Origin: a virus
Reading direction: 5' to 3' (one strand)
DNA length: 20,620 bases
Virus record (IMG/VR): IMGVR_UViG_3300034198_011936
Coordinates: 1-20,620 of that record
Below the pieces are notes generated by a model. The model did no database searches. It was given only the letters and a program-made list of their open reading frames with translations, and had not been told where the DNA came from. This document shows, one piece after another, positions 13,071-20,620 of the stretch (the first letter of the stretch is position 1; every line of letters begins with the position of its first letter). Made by a program: the position numbers and the translations under genes.

Positions 13071-15787
13071 GCCTGATTTCAACCACGATCCCAAGCCTGA
13101 TCAACGGAATGTCGCAGCAGCCAGCGGCGCTGCGGCTTTCCTCCCAGGCGGACGATGCGAAGAACTGCAGCCTGAGCCCAGTGGAGGGGCTGGCCCGCCG
13201 GTCGAGCTCGAACCATTTGGCGGTGCTTTACAACGGGTCGGGGCTGGCGGGGACCAACAAGCCCTTTTTCCGGGTGATCAACCAGGATTCCAGCAACCAG
13301 TATTTCGTGGTCCTGGAGAACGGCACGCTCCGGGTGTTTGACCTGAATGGATCGGCCAAGACCATCGTGGCACCGTACGGCTACGCCTACCTGAACCTGG
13401 CCAGCCAGAGCCCAACTTCTGCATTTCGGATTGTCTCGATTGCAGACACGACATTTATCCTCAACCGCGAGAAGACGGCGGCAATGGCCGCAACGTTATC
13501 CCCATTCTGGGGATACGAGAGCATGGTGTTTGTCAGGACTGCCGACTACAGCACGACTTACTGGCTGACCGTGAATGGCGTGATGGTCACCAGCACGACA
13601 GCAGCGGTGGGCGGCACTCCGCCCGATACCTTGTTCACGGCTTTCGACCTGGCCGGCAAGATGGCCTGGGCCATCAACCCGTTGGCGACTACCAGAACGG
13701 CCTCTGGGGGCACAACAAATACAATCACGTTTGCCACTACGACAGGAATAGTTGTTGGCCAGTACCTGAAAGACGCTACCGGCCACATGCTTAATGGCGC
13801 TTATGTCACAGCGGTAACTGCTACTCAGGTAACGTTTACTCCCCCTGCAACGCAGGCGATTCAGAACGGCACTCTTATCACATTCAAGGGGCAAACATTC
13901 TATTGCTATGCGTCCTATTACGACATTATTGTTGGCCGAACAGATGGCAGCAACTTCTCCATTGACGCTGGAGACAACCGCACCGGCAACGCCATGTCGG
14001 TTATCAAAGGCGCCGGAGTTGTCGATTCTCTGAGCGACCTGCCGACCAGCGCCAACCATGGCTTTACCGTCAAGGTCCAGGGCGATTCGGCGTCAGCAAC
14101 AGACGACTTCTGGGTGAGGTTCGTCACAGATGCGGGCTCTGGCTGGGGCAACGGGGTCTGGCGGGAAACGGTGGCGCCAAGCATCCCTTACTTGCTGGAC
14201 GGGGCGACCATGCCGCATGTGCTTACGCGCAACTCCAACGGCACCTTCACCTTCTCGCAGTTCAACTGGTCTGGTCGAGTCGCCGGGGACGCCACCACCG
14301 CCCCTAACCCCAGCTTCGTGGGCAAGAAGATTCAGGCCCTGGACGTCTACCAGGGGCGCCTGGTGCTGCTCGCGGACGAGAACGCCATCCTCTCGGCCAC
14401 CGACGACTACAGCCGGTTCTACCCCGAGACCGTGCAGACGGTCGTGGACAGCGATCCCATCGACATCACGGCCGGCGGCCAGTCAGTCAACATCCTGGTG
14501 GCCAGTGCGGCCGTGAACGACACGCTGCTGCTGATGAGCCGCAATGCCCAGTTCAAGCTGGACACCGGCGGCGCCAACGCCAGCCTGACGCCCCGCACGG
14601 CCACGATCACCAGGGTCACCGCCTTCGAGACGCTGCCCGATGTGGAGCCGGTGGTGACCGGGCGGCTGGTCTACCTGCCCACGCCCAGAGGCGGCGATCG
14701 GGCCGGCGTGCGCGAGCTGCTGCTGACCGACTCGAGCGGGCCCGCCCCAGCGTCAGAGGACATCACGGCGGCCGTGCCCACCCTGCTGGGCAGCAACCTG
14801 TTCATGCTGGCCGCCTGCGCGGAGGAGAACACCCTGGTGGCGCTGACCAGGGAATACGGTCATCGGATCTTTGTCTACAAATACTTGTACGAGCAGGACA
14901 AGAAGTTGCAGTCGGCCTGGAGCTATTGGGACCTGGGCGACGGGTACGACGACGAGCTAGTTCTTGGCGCGCAAACTGTTGGCAGCGATCTTTACATCAT
15001 GGTGGAAAGGCGCTCCGATACTGCGTTTGCCGACCAGGTTTCTCTTGAGCGGATTTCCTTGCGCCCTGTCACCACTGACCCCGGCGCTCAGTACGAGATT
15101 CACATAGACCGGAGGGTAACTGAAGCGCAATGCCTTGGGACCCAGCTGGTTGTGGCAAACCCACCAGTTACCAGGATCAGCTTGCCGTATCGGCTCAGGA
15201 ACGAGTTCGGCAATGTCATCAGCCCCATGGCCGTTGTCGGTCGCTACGACACTACAGCGCCTGGCCCCACGCCTGGCGCAGGCGCGCCCGGAAAGCTCTA
15301 CACGCAGCGAGCAATCAATGGGGGCACCGCGCCCAATAGCAACGCCTGGATTGAGGTTGAAGGCAATCTTGTAGGGGCCAAGTTTTACGTTGGCGAGCCA
15401 TACCAGATGGAGTATAAGTTCTCCACGCAATACATCAAAGAGTCGCCAGCCGGCGGCGGCGTTGCAGTAGCCGCCGGGGTCTATCTGCAGCTGCGCACCT
15501 GGTCGATGGTGTTCGACAAGACGGGGGCCTTCGAGGTGGTCGTTGACGCCACCGGCAGAGATCAGCGGAGGTTCCGCTACACCCCCTACACGGCTGGCGG
15601 CCAGGGCTCCGATCTTGGCGCGGCCTTCACCCCGGCCGGCAATCTGCAGACCGGATCGATGCGGGTGCCGGTGATGGCCCGCAACACCGACGCCAGCGTG
15701 TCCCTGTTCAGCCTGGGCTTCTTCCCGTGCCGCTTCCAGAGCGCGGAGTGGGAAGCCTGGTATCACGCACGGGGCCGCCGGATGTGA
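13067..15787 (+). CDS. Tail tubular protein B (T7 gp12-like nozzle) with an inserted beta-rich domain
   Basis: Forms the tail nozzle. The 906 residues compare with 794 in T7 gp12. The N-terminus SLISTTIPSLINGMSQQPAA and later segments (LYKYLYEQDKKLQSAW-type motif near 605-625, and TGRDQRRFRYTPY near the end) fit the family. Residues about 211-273 (TASGGTTNTITFATTTGIVV through NGTLITF) form a Thr-rich beta repeat like those found in adhesins and phage tail proteins. It lies in DNA clearly poorer in GC (about 49% over 13741-13920, against 77% at 14701-14760) and may account for part of the extra length. A second AT-richer block covers about 14950-15440. The start at 13067 overlaps the previous stop as ATGA; the longer upstream frame is shadow of tail tube A. 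Confidence 0.94.
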   Translation: MSLISTTIPSLINGMSQQPAALRLSSQADDAKNCSLSPVEGLARRSSSNHLAVLYNGSGLAGTNKPFFRVINQDSSNQYFVVLENGTLRVFDLNGSAKTIVAPYGYAYLNLASQSPTSAFRIVSIADTTFILNREKTAAMAATLSPFWGYESMVFVRTADYSTTYWLTVNGVMVTSTTAAVGGTPPDTLFTAFDLAGKMAWAINPLATTRTASGGTTNTITFATTTGIVVGQYLKDATGHMLNGAYVTAVTATQVTFTPPATQAIQNGTLITFKGQTFYCYASYYDIIVGRTDGSNFSIDAGDNRTGNAMSVIKGAGVVDSLSDLPTSANHGFTVKVQGDSASATDDFWVRFVTDAGSGWGNGVWRETVAPSIPYLLDGATMPHVLTRNSNGTFTFSQFNWSGRVAGDATTAPNPSFVGKKIQALDVYQGRLVLLADENAILSATDDYSRFYPETVQTVVDSDPIDITAGGQSVNILVASAAVNDTLLLMSRNAQFKLDTGGANASLTPRTATITRVTAFETLPDVEPVVTGRLVYLPTPRGGDRAGVRELLLTDSSGPAPASEDITAAVPTLLGSNLFMLAACAEENTLVALTREYGHRIFVYKYLYEQDKKLQSAWSYWDLGDGYDDELVLGAQTVGSDLYIMVERRSDTAFADQVSLERISLRPVTTDPGAQYEIHIDRRVTEAQCLGTQLVVANPPVTRISLPYRLRNEFGNVISPMAVVGRYDTTAPGPTPGAGAPGKLYTQRAINGGTAPNSNAWIEVEGNLVGAKFYVGEPYQMEYKFSTQYIKESPAGGGVAVAAGVYLQLRTWSMVFDKTGAFEVVVDATGRDQRRFRYTPYTAGGQGSDLGAAFTPAGNLQTGSMRVPVMARNTDASVSLFSLGFFPCRFQSAEWEAWYHARGRRM

Positions 15788-16386
15788 GGCCGCACCTTCG
15801 GCTGGCCACCGCGGCCGACGCCGCCCTGGTGGCCGCGACGATGCGGGCGGAGGATGCAGCCGAGGCCATGGCCCAGGGCGGCCAGGGGCCAGCCGAGGCT
15901 TTGCTGGGGGGTCTGCTGCTGAGCCAGCCCTGCCTGGCTGTGATCGGCGCGGCTGGCGGCCCCATCGCCCTGCTGGGCGTCATCCCCGAACATGCCCTCG
16001 CGGGCAGGGTCTGGCTGCTGGGGGTCGAGGGGATGCTGGCCGATCAGCAGAACCGCCGCGCTTTCGTTCGCCAGGCGCCGGAGGTGATCGACTGGATGCA
16101 CAGCGTCAGGCCGATCCTGTTCAACGTGGTGGACGCCAGGAACCAGGTCCACGTTCGGTGGCTGCGCCGCATGGGTTTCACCATGATCAGCGATCAGCCA
16201 GACTGGGGCCCAGAGCATCGCCTGTTCTACGAGTTCTGCAGGGTTCAAGATGTGCGGCACAGCAGCAGTTCCTATTGCGGTTGGAGTCGTCTCCGCCGGC
16301 CTTGGGATCGCCCAGCAGAGATCGGCCTACCAGCAGGCACGACAGCAGACGAGCTACGAGAACGCGCAGGCGATCCGAAACTTTGA
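15784..16386 (+). CDS. Internal virion protein A (T7 gp13-like, GNAT-fold)
   Basis: A small virion-associated protein; T7 gp13 is needed for infective particle assembly and resembles GNAT acetyltransferases. The start is GTG 15784, inside the nozzle stop (GTGA), giving the family-like N-terminus VRPHLRLATAADAALVAATM (initiator Met). The segment NVVDARNQVHVRWLRRMGF (about 118-136) matches T7 gp13 (NYVWVGNTSHIRFLKTIGA). The frame runs 200 residues, against 138 in T7; the last 45 or so residues overlap the next gene in another frame and look random (Ser/Arg-rich), so a lost stop codon has probably extended the protein. No acetyl-CoA pocket residues could be confirmed. Confidence 0.85.
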   Translation: MRPHLRLATAADAALVAATMRAEDAAEAMAQGGQGPAEALLGGLLLSQPCLAVIGAAGGPIALLGVIPEHALAGRVWLLGVEGMLADQQNRRAFVRQAPEVIDWMHSVRPILFNVVDARNQVHVRWLRRMGFTMISDQPDWGPEHRLFYEFCRVQDVRHSSSSYCGWSRLRRPWDRPAEIGLPAGTTADELRERAGDPKL

Positions 16387-16987
16387 GTATCAGCAATCGC
16401 AAGTGGTCAGCGCCCGCAACTTCGAGGCGCTGAAGGCTCAGCAGCAGGAGGCGCTGATGCAGCAGAACCGCCTGCTGGCCGATCGGGCCTACGAGAACGA
16501 GATCGCCCAGCTGAACGCTCGGATGATGCAGGAGCAGGAGGCCGCGGCCCAGCGGACCATGGAATCCGGCGCCCAGGCCCTGAGAGCTCGCGGGGAGGTG
16601 GTGGCCACCGGCCGGCTGGGGGCGAGCATCGACAACCTGGTGGCCGACTACTACCGGCAGCAGGCCACGTTCGACTTCGCCACCAGCCGCAACCTGGCCT
16701 TCACCGGCACGCAGATCCAGGAGCAGAAGCGGGCGGCGGCGGCCACCAGGGGGTCCAGGCTGGCGGCCGAGCAGCCGTATCTCGAGCAGCCGGTGCTGGA
16801 TCCGATGGCACCGGAGCTTCGCCGGATGCCTTCTTCCAGGCCCTATGTGCTGGGCGCCCTGGGCTCCGTGACCAACGCAGGCCTCACGGCCTACGAGGGG
16901 GTGCAGAAGATCAACAGGCCGCTCAAGGACTCGACCGGCCGCGATGCGCCCGGAGGCATCACCCTCAAATCGAAAACTCAGAGATAG
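16250..16987 (+). CDS. Internal virion protein B (T7 gp14-like ejection protein)
   Basis: Likely part of the ejected core; T7 gp14 forms the outer-membrane channel for DNA entry. The 245 residues compare with 196 in T7. The N-terminus MCGTAAVPIAVGVVSAGLGI matches the T7 pattern MCWAAAIPIAI, a short hydrophobic helix followed by a Gln/Ala-rich helical body (QQRSAYQQARQQ) and the shared GASIDNLVADYYRQQATFDF region. AGGG lies a few bases ahead of ATG 16250. The gene overlaps the gp13-like frame by 137 bases, an unusually long overlap here. It ends three bases before the gp15-like gene. Confidence 0.9.
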   Translation: MCGTAAVPIAVGVVSAGLGIAQQRSAYQQARQQTSYENAQAIRNFEYQQSQVVSARNFEALKAQQQEALMQQNRLLADRAYENEIAQLNARMMQEQEAAAQRTMESGAQALRARGEVVATGRLGASIDNLVADYYRQQATFDFATSRNLAFTGTQIQEQKRAAAATRGSRLAAEQPYLEQPVLDPMAPELRRMPSSRPYVLGALGSVTNAGLTAYEGVQKINRPLKDSTGRDAPGGITLKSKTQR

Positions 16988-16990
16988 GCC

Positions 16991-19438
16991 ATGGCCCAGC
17001 AGAGCATCGGCAACGCTTACGGCTCCACCGAGGAGCTCACCCCGGCCTGGCTGGCGGGGGCCGGCGGCACCACCGCGGCGCCGATCCGCGCCGACCAGCT
17101 GAACCTGCCAGCCCTGCAGCCGAACGCCGCCCCGGTCGATACCTTCCAGCGGGCAGGCGCTCCGCGGCTGGGGGGCGCCGTGGCGGTGCCGACCCCGCCG
17201 GCCCTGCCCCAGCCCAACGACGACCTGGTGGCGCTGACCAAGGCGCTGGGGTCGTTCAGCGAGCCGCTGGCCAAGTTCGCCGCCATCCAGCAGGAGCGCC
17301 AGCAAGAGCGACGGCAGGCCGAGGCGCTGAAGGCCGAGCAGGCTGGCGCGGACCTGGGCGTTGCGCTGAGCTCTACCGGGGCCCTGCCCGCGGCGAAGGC
17401 GGGCTTTGGCGGCCAGGTGGATTTCACGGGCGATCCAGCTTCTCGGCTGGTGGCCTACAGGGATAGCCTATACAAACTTGCAACGGATTCGACCAAGGGC
17501 CCGGCCCAAAGGGAATGGGCAAAGGCTTTGTACGATCGGCTGCAAGCCGCATCACCACTGCAGCTTGCGTTCGCAAATAGGCACTTGCAAATACAGGCGG
17601 TGAACGAATACCTGGCAAGCATCGAGGAGATACCTGCCAGGGGTTCCATCACAATCACGAAAGAAAATGGAGAGATTGAAGACGTCAACCTTCAGAGCTA
17701 CTCTGGCACAAGCAGCTATTTCCGCAACCTAGTTACCGGGGCAATCCCGCTGGTATCTGATCGAGTAGCGGCAGACATGCTGGCGCAAAGGCTGCCCCAG
17801 GCAGTCGTTAATGCGTCCAAGATGCAGGACAAAAACCACGAAGCCTACAAGTTTCAGATAGTCCGAAACGGCTTAAATGCAATAGTTGCAAACGCCGTTG
17901 GATCTACGGAAGACGTGCAGCTAAGCTCCGATTATTTTACCAACTTCCTGGAAGACGCTCGAATCAACCTTGGCGCCGAAGCCTATCAACAACTTCTCGA
18001 TGTTATTCCGGCTGCCATCAGGGGAGCAGTCACTGTTGAGCTGCGAAAGAACAATAGCCAAGACAACTTTTCCAGGCTTCAGGAACGTGTGTTGTGGCTG
18101 GTAAACATGACCGGAGCAACATCGCCGCTAGTCAAGCGAGATGAATCCGGCAAGTTGGTTCCCTTGGAGACAATCGACCCGGACACCGGGGTTAAAGCAA
18201 TAGACCCAAAAACTGGCGGGGCAGTAGACATAACTGGCCAGGTTGGGACCCTGGTAGATGCACTGCCCGCGATTAACGGAATGAGGGCAGATGCTGGGAT
18301 TTTTGCCCAGCTTGCGGGAGACTACAGATACATGCGTGAGTTCGGAGACTACACCGAAAGCAGGAAAGGGGAATGGTTTGGCGGCACGCTTGCTGGCGAG
18401 AACTTCGACCGACCACTGAACCCTGTCGAGCGAAGCAGAATTGAGACTGACGGATACCGGCAAATCATGGAGAAGTTCGGCCCAGGGCCTGCCAGAGATG
18501 CGGCCATGGCGGCATGGGATCGGACTGTCCAACGACAAAGAGCCGCGTTCGATGCGCCAAGAATTGAGCAAATGGGCCGAGCCCTTGTTGAGATGATGGG
18601 CAACGAGGCTCTTTCTCCAGAGGCGAAAGAAAGCAAGATTGATGAGGCGAACAGGCTTGGCTACATCACTCCCGCTCAGGCTGGGGCCTACAAAGCTGAC
18701 GTCAGAGCGCAAAGAGATGAGCGCGACAGGTTCGATGTCAACAACGTCAACACTCGGCTGGGACGCTACCTGAAGCAATACATGGCGTTCATGCAGCTGC
18801 CGGCCAACGGCACCGACCTGTCCAAGGCCGAAGGCGACAGGCTGAGCGCGCACAAGGGAGGCCTTGAGAAAGAGCTGCGGCAAATCCGCATCAACGGGCG
18901 AGCGAATGGCTTGACCCCTGAACAGATCCTTGAGCAGCAGATGCAGATGCTCGGCCGGAAGGAGCAGGAGCTGCTGAACAGCGCGCAGCGGGTCACCGCT
19001 ACGCAACGCCGGCCGCTGATTCAGAACATGGACGAATACTTCAGGCGGCGGGGCGGCTCCACCGGCCGGCCGCCGAACCAGCAGCAGCTGAACCGGATGG
19101 TCGAGGCCGGCCCGGTGCTCTCCGAGCCGCAGTTCAAGTCGGCCCTGGAGACCTGGGTGTTCAACGGGAAGCTGCTGCCGGCCGTCAAGCAGGTCATCCG
19201 CGACAGCGGCTATGGCAAGAAGGCAGACGAGTTCTTCAGGAAGCAGTGGCGAATCATGTATCCCGGGGTCGAGTTCCCTGCGCAGTTCAACAAGCGGATG
19301 CAGGAGCTCCGCCAGGGCTTCAGCGTCTCGCGGGCCATGCCCCAGGGCGGCGCCAACCAGGCCCCGGCGGTGGCGCTGGCGCAGCTTGGCGGGACGGCAG
19401 AGCAGGCCATGGTGCCAGCCGCAACTGCAGCAAGCTGA
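16991..19438 (+). CDS. Internal core protein (T7 gp15-like ejection protein)
   Basis: Expected to form the internal core and periplasmic ejection tube with the gp16-like protein. The 815 residues compare with 747 in T7 gp15. The Ala/Pro/Gln-rich N-terminus is followed by a coiled-coil-like stretch (AAIQQERQQERRQAEALKAE) and a long helical body, with LGYITPAQAGAYKADVRAQ in the second half and FRKQWRIMYPGVEFPAQFNK near the C-terminus. Identification rests on order, size and these features; no catalytic domain is recognised. Bases about 17460-18780 are markedly less GC-rich (about 45-52% in sampled 60-base lines, against 70% just before), so the central part may have a different history. The gene is followed by a strong hairpin. 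Confidence 0.85.
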   Translation: MAQQSIGNAYGSTEELTPAWLAGAGGTTAAPIRADQLNLPALQPNAAPVDTFQRAGAPRLGGAVAVPTPPALPQPNDDLVALTKALGSFSEPLAKFAAIQQERQQERRQAEALKAEQAGADLGVALSSTGALPAAKAGFGGQVDFTGDPASRLVAYRDSLYKLATDSTKGPAQREWAKALYDRLQAASPLQLAFANRHLQIQAVNEYLASIEEIPARGSITITKENGEIEDVNLQSYSGTSSYFRNLVTGAIPLVSDRVAADMLAQRLPQAVVNASKMQDKNHEAYKFQIVRNGLNAIVANAVGSTEDVQLSSDYFTNFLEDARINLGAEAYQQLLDVIPAAIRGAVTVELRKNNSQDNFSRLQERVLWLVNMTGATSPLVKRDESGKLVPLETIDPDTGVKAIDPKTGGAVDITGQVGTLVDALPAINGMRADAGIFAQLAGDYRYMREFGDYTESRKGEWFGGTLAGENFDRPLNPVERSRIETDGYRQIMEKFGPGPARDAAMAAWDRTVQRQRAAFDAPRIEQMGRALVEMMGNEALSPEAKESKIDEANRLGYITPAQAGAYKADVRAQRDERDRFDVNNVNTRLGRYLKQYMAFMQLPANGTDLSKAEGDRLSAHKGGLEKELRQIRINGRANGLTPEQILEQQMQMLGRKEQELLNSAQRVTATQRRPLIQNMDEYFRRRGGSTGRPPNQQQLNRMVEAGPVLSEPQFKSALETWVFNGKLLPAVKQVIRDSGYGKKADEFFRKQWRIMYPGVEFPAQFNKRMQELRQGFSVSRAMPQGGANQAPAVALAQLGGTAEQAMVPAATAAS

Positions 19439-19449
19439 CCAATCTCGAG

Positions 19450-19482
19450 CCCTGCGTGATGATGGTGAGATCACACGCAGGG
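19450..19482. promoter_or_regulatory. 9-bp perfect stem-loop between gp15-like and gp16-like genes
   Basis: CCCTGCGTG (19450-19458) pairs perfectly with CACGCAGGG (19474-19482); the 15-base loop itself can pair TGAT with ATCA in an alternative register. No T-run follows, so intrinsic termination is unlikely. An RNA processing site, attenuator or phage promoter element is possible. It occupies one of the few true intergenic gaps of the late region (54 bases). Confidence 0.6.
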
Positions 19483-19492
19483 CGAAGGGTCG

Positions 19493-20620
19493 ATGTCATA
19501 CGAGATTGTCGTTGACGAAGCCACCGGCAAACAGACCGTTCGGCTGACCCGAGAGCCCTACAAGGCGACGCCTGCAGACCTGCGCCGGTATGCGCAGCGG
19601 CCGGTGGGGTTCGATCTGATGCGCGATCTGAACCGCGGCCTGCGCGTGGCCCGGGAGGCGTACAAGACGATCGGACCTGGCGCGATCGAGCCGTTCCAGG
19701 GTGCGGTCGGCGCCGGCATGGCGGAGCTGGTGAGGACCGGCGATTTCCGCAGGGCCCACCAGAGCGCCCTCAGGGCCTACGCGAAAGACCTTGAGCGGCC
19801 GGAGGCCCTGTTCCGGCGGGTGCCCTACAACGCCGCCCGAGACCTGACCACCAGCCTGCTGGGCAACCTGCCAGCTTCGCCATGGCGCAAGCCGGGCCAG
19901 GCCGACTCCCCCCTGCTGGGCGTCATCCCCGCTCCGCCGAAGGCGCGCACCACCGGCGTGGCGGAGGACATTGCCACCGGCTTGATCCAGGCAGGCCTTG
20001 CGTGGGTGCCGGCGGCCGGAATTATCGGGACCGCGGCCAAGCTGCCGAAGATCGCCGCTGCCGGCAAAGCGGTCACTGGAGCGGCCAGGACCGTCCCCCA
20101 GGGCCTTAGGGCCGCGGCTGCCGGGGTGCAGTCGCCAATCACCCAGCGCGGCCTGGGCTTCGCCGCCACCGCCACGACCAAGGCCGGCCGCCTGGCACGG
20201 ATCGCTGGCAGGGGGGCCGCGACCGGCGCACTGGTTGACGTTGCCGCCTTCACGCCCGGGCAACAAACCCTGGTGGGGTCGGTTCTGGACTGGGCCGAGA
20301 AGGCGAAGGGGACCTCGCTGGAGGGCCCGCTGTTCGATCTGCTGCGGACGAGGCCAGACGACAACGAGATGGCCGCGAGGTGGAAGGACGCCGTGGCTGG
20401 CCTGGGCCTGGGCGCCGCTGCGGAAACGACGCTGGAGGCACTCGGCCGCACGGCCCGGCTGATCCTGCGTCGGCCTGGGCGGCCTGGGCCCCGTGGTCCC
20501 ATGGAGCCTGATCCCTGGACACTGCCGCAGCGGGTAGATGTTGAGGTGGTGGACGAGTCTGCCCCCGCCGCCCCAGCCGCGCCGGCCGCGCCGGTGCCTG
20601 CCCGCCCTGCCCTGCCGGGG
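19493..20620 (+). CDS. Internal core protein, gp16-like, N-terminal part (runs off the window)
   Basis: The frame stays open from ATG 19493 to the last base, giving 376 residues with no stop; AAGGG just upstream can serve as ribosome binding site. The protein looks helical and Ala/Gly-rich. GVAEDIATGLIQAGLAWVPA, GAATGALVDVAAFTPG, then a DDNEMAARWKDAVAGLGLGA segment form a pattern I recognise from large phage internal and polyvalent proteins (DFLAFDP...DPDDS...RFKNALEGLGLG). Position after the gp15-like gene supports the T7 gp16 role: the largest core protein, ejected to form the DNA conduit across the inner membrane. T7 gp16 starts with a lytic transglycosylase domain; none is visible here. 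The visible end is a Pro/Ala-rich linker. Confidence 0.82.
   Translation, partial: MSYEIVVDEATGKQTVRLTREPYKATPADLRRYAQRPVGFDLMRDLNRGLRVAREAYKTIGPGAIEPFQGAVGAGMAELVRTGDFRRAHQSALRAYAKDLERPEALFRRVPYNAARDLTTSLLGNLPASPWRKPGQADSPLLGVIPAPPKARTTGVAEDIATGLIQAGLAWVPAAGIIGTAAKLPKIAAAGKAVTGAARTVPQGLRAAAAGVQSPITQRGLGFAATATTKAGRLARIAGRGAATGALVDVAAFTPGQQTLVGSVLDWAEKAKGTSLEGPLFDLLRTRPDDNEMAARWKDAVAGLGLGAAAETTLEALGRTARLILRRPGRPGPRGPMEPDPWTLPQRVDVEVVDESAPAAPAAPAAPVPARPALPG

Noticed and set aside
16242-16252. GGTTCAAGATG as a tRNA T-arm or attachment core
   Set aside because: It lies in coding sequence at the gp14-like start, and no cloverleaf can be built around it.
18128-19474. 448-codon minus-strand frame opposite the gp15-like gene
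   Set aside because: Antisense to a continuous virion gene and without recognisable features.

Overview
The window is the left half of a T7-like podovirus genome (Autographiviridae type) in GC-rich DNA, with most stretches about 65-75% G+C. All supported genes lie on the + strand and follow the T7 order closely. The sequence best suits a cyanophage of a high-GC picocyanobacterium (Synechococcus/Cyanobium-like). Three things point there: an integrase directly ahead of the RNA polymerase, a cyanophage-type single-strand binding protein, and small hypothetical proteins of a kind I associate with Synechococcus and its phages. Host assignment is inference; no photosynthesis or other host-metabolism gene is present here. 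The edges do not show whether this is free phage or prophage DNA.

Early and replication module (1-8014): a repeat-bearing leader, a small early ORF, a tyrosine integrase, a single-subunit RNA polymerase, a gp2.5-like SSB, endonuclease I, a primase-helicase, four small ORFs (one an NrdR-like zinc ribbon, one DUF551-like) and a gp6-like 5'-3' exonuclease. The gene 5 DNA polymerase, which T7 carries between primase-helicase and exonuclease, is missing from this module. The primase-helicase also lacks the acidic C-terminal tail that T7 gp4 uses to hold the polymerase. This is the most notable biology in the window.

Virion module (8011-20620): a small ORF, a gp7.3-like protein, portal, an overlapping small ORF, scaffold, major capsid protein, tail tubes A and B, internal virion proteins gp13-, gp14- and gp15-like, and the start of a gp16-like core protein that runs off the right edge. 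The capsid gene sits in its own transcription unit. A 125-base leader with inverted repeats and a perfect AGGAGG lies ahead of it, and a strong Rho-independent terminator lies behind it, as in T7.

Most neighbouring genes overlap by ATGA, GTGA or TGATG, so translational coupling is the rule. The host polymerase would transcribe the integrase and RNA polymerase. The phage RNA polymerase would then transcribe the replication and virion genes. The SSB, primase-helicase, endonuclease and exonuclease would replicate and recycle DNA, probably with the host replicative polymerase unless a polymerase gene lies outside the window. No tRNA, CRISPR array, insertion sequence or gap longer than 300 bases without a gene was seen.
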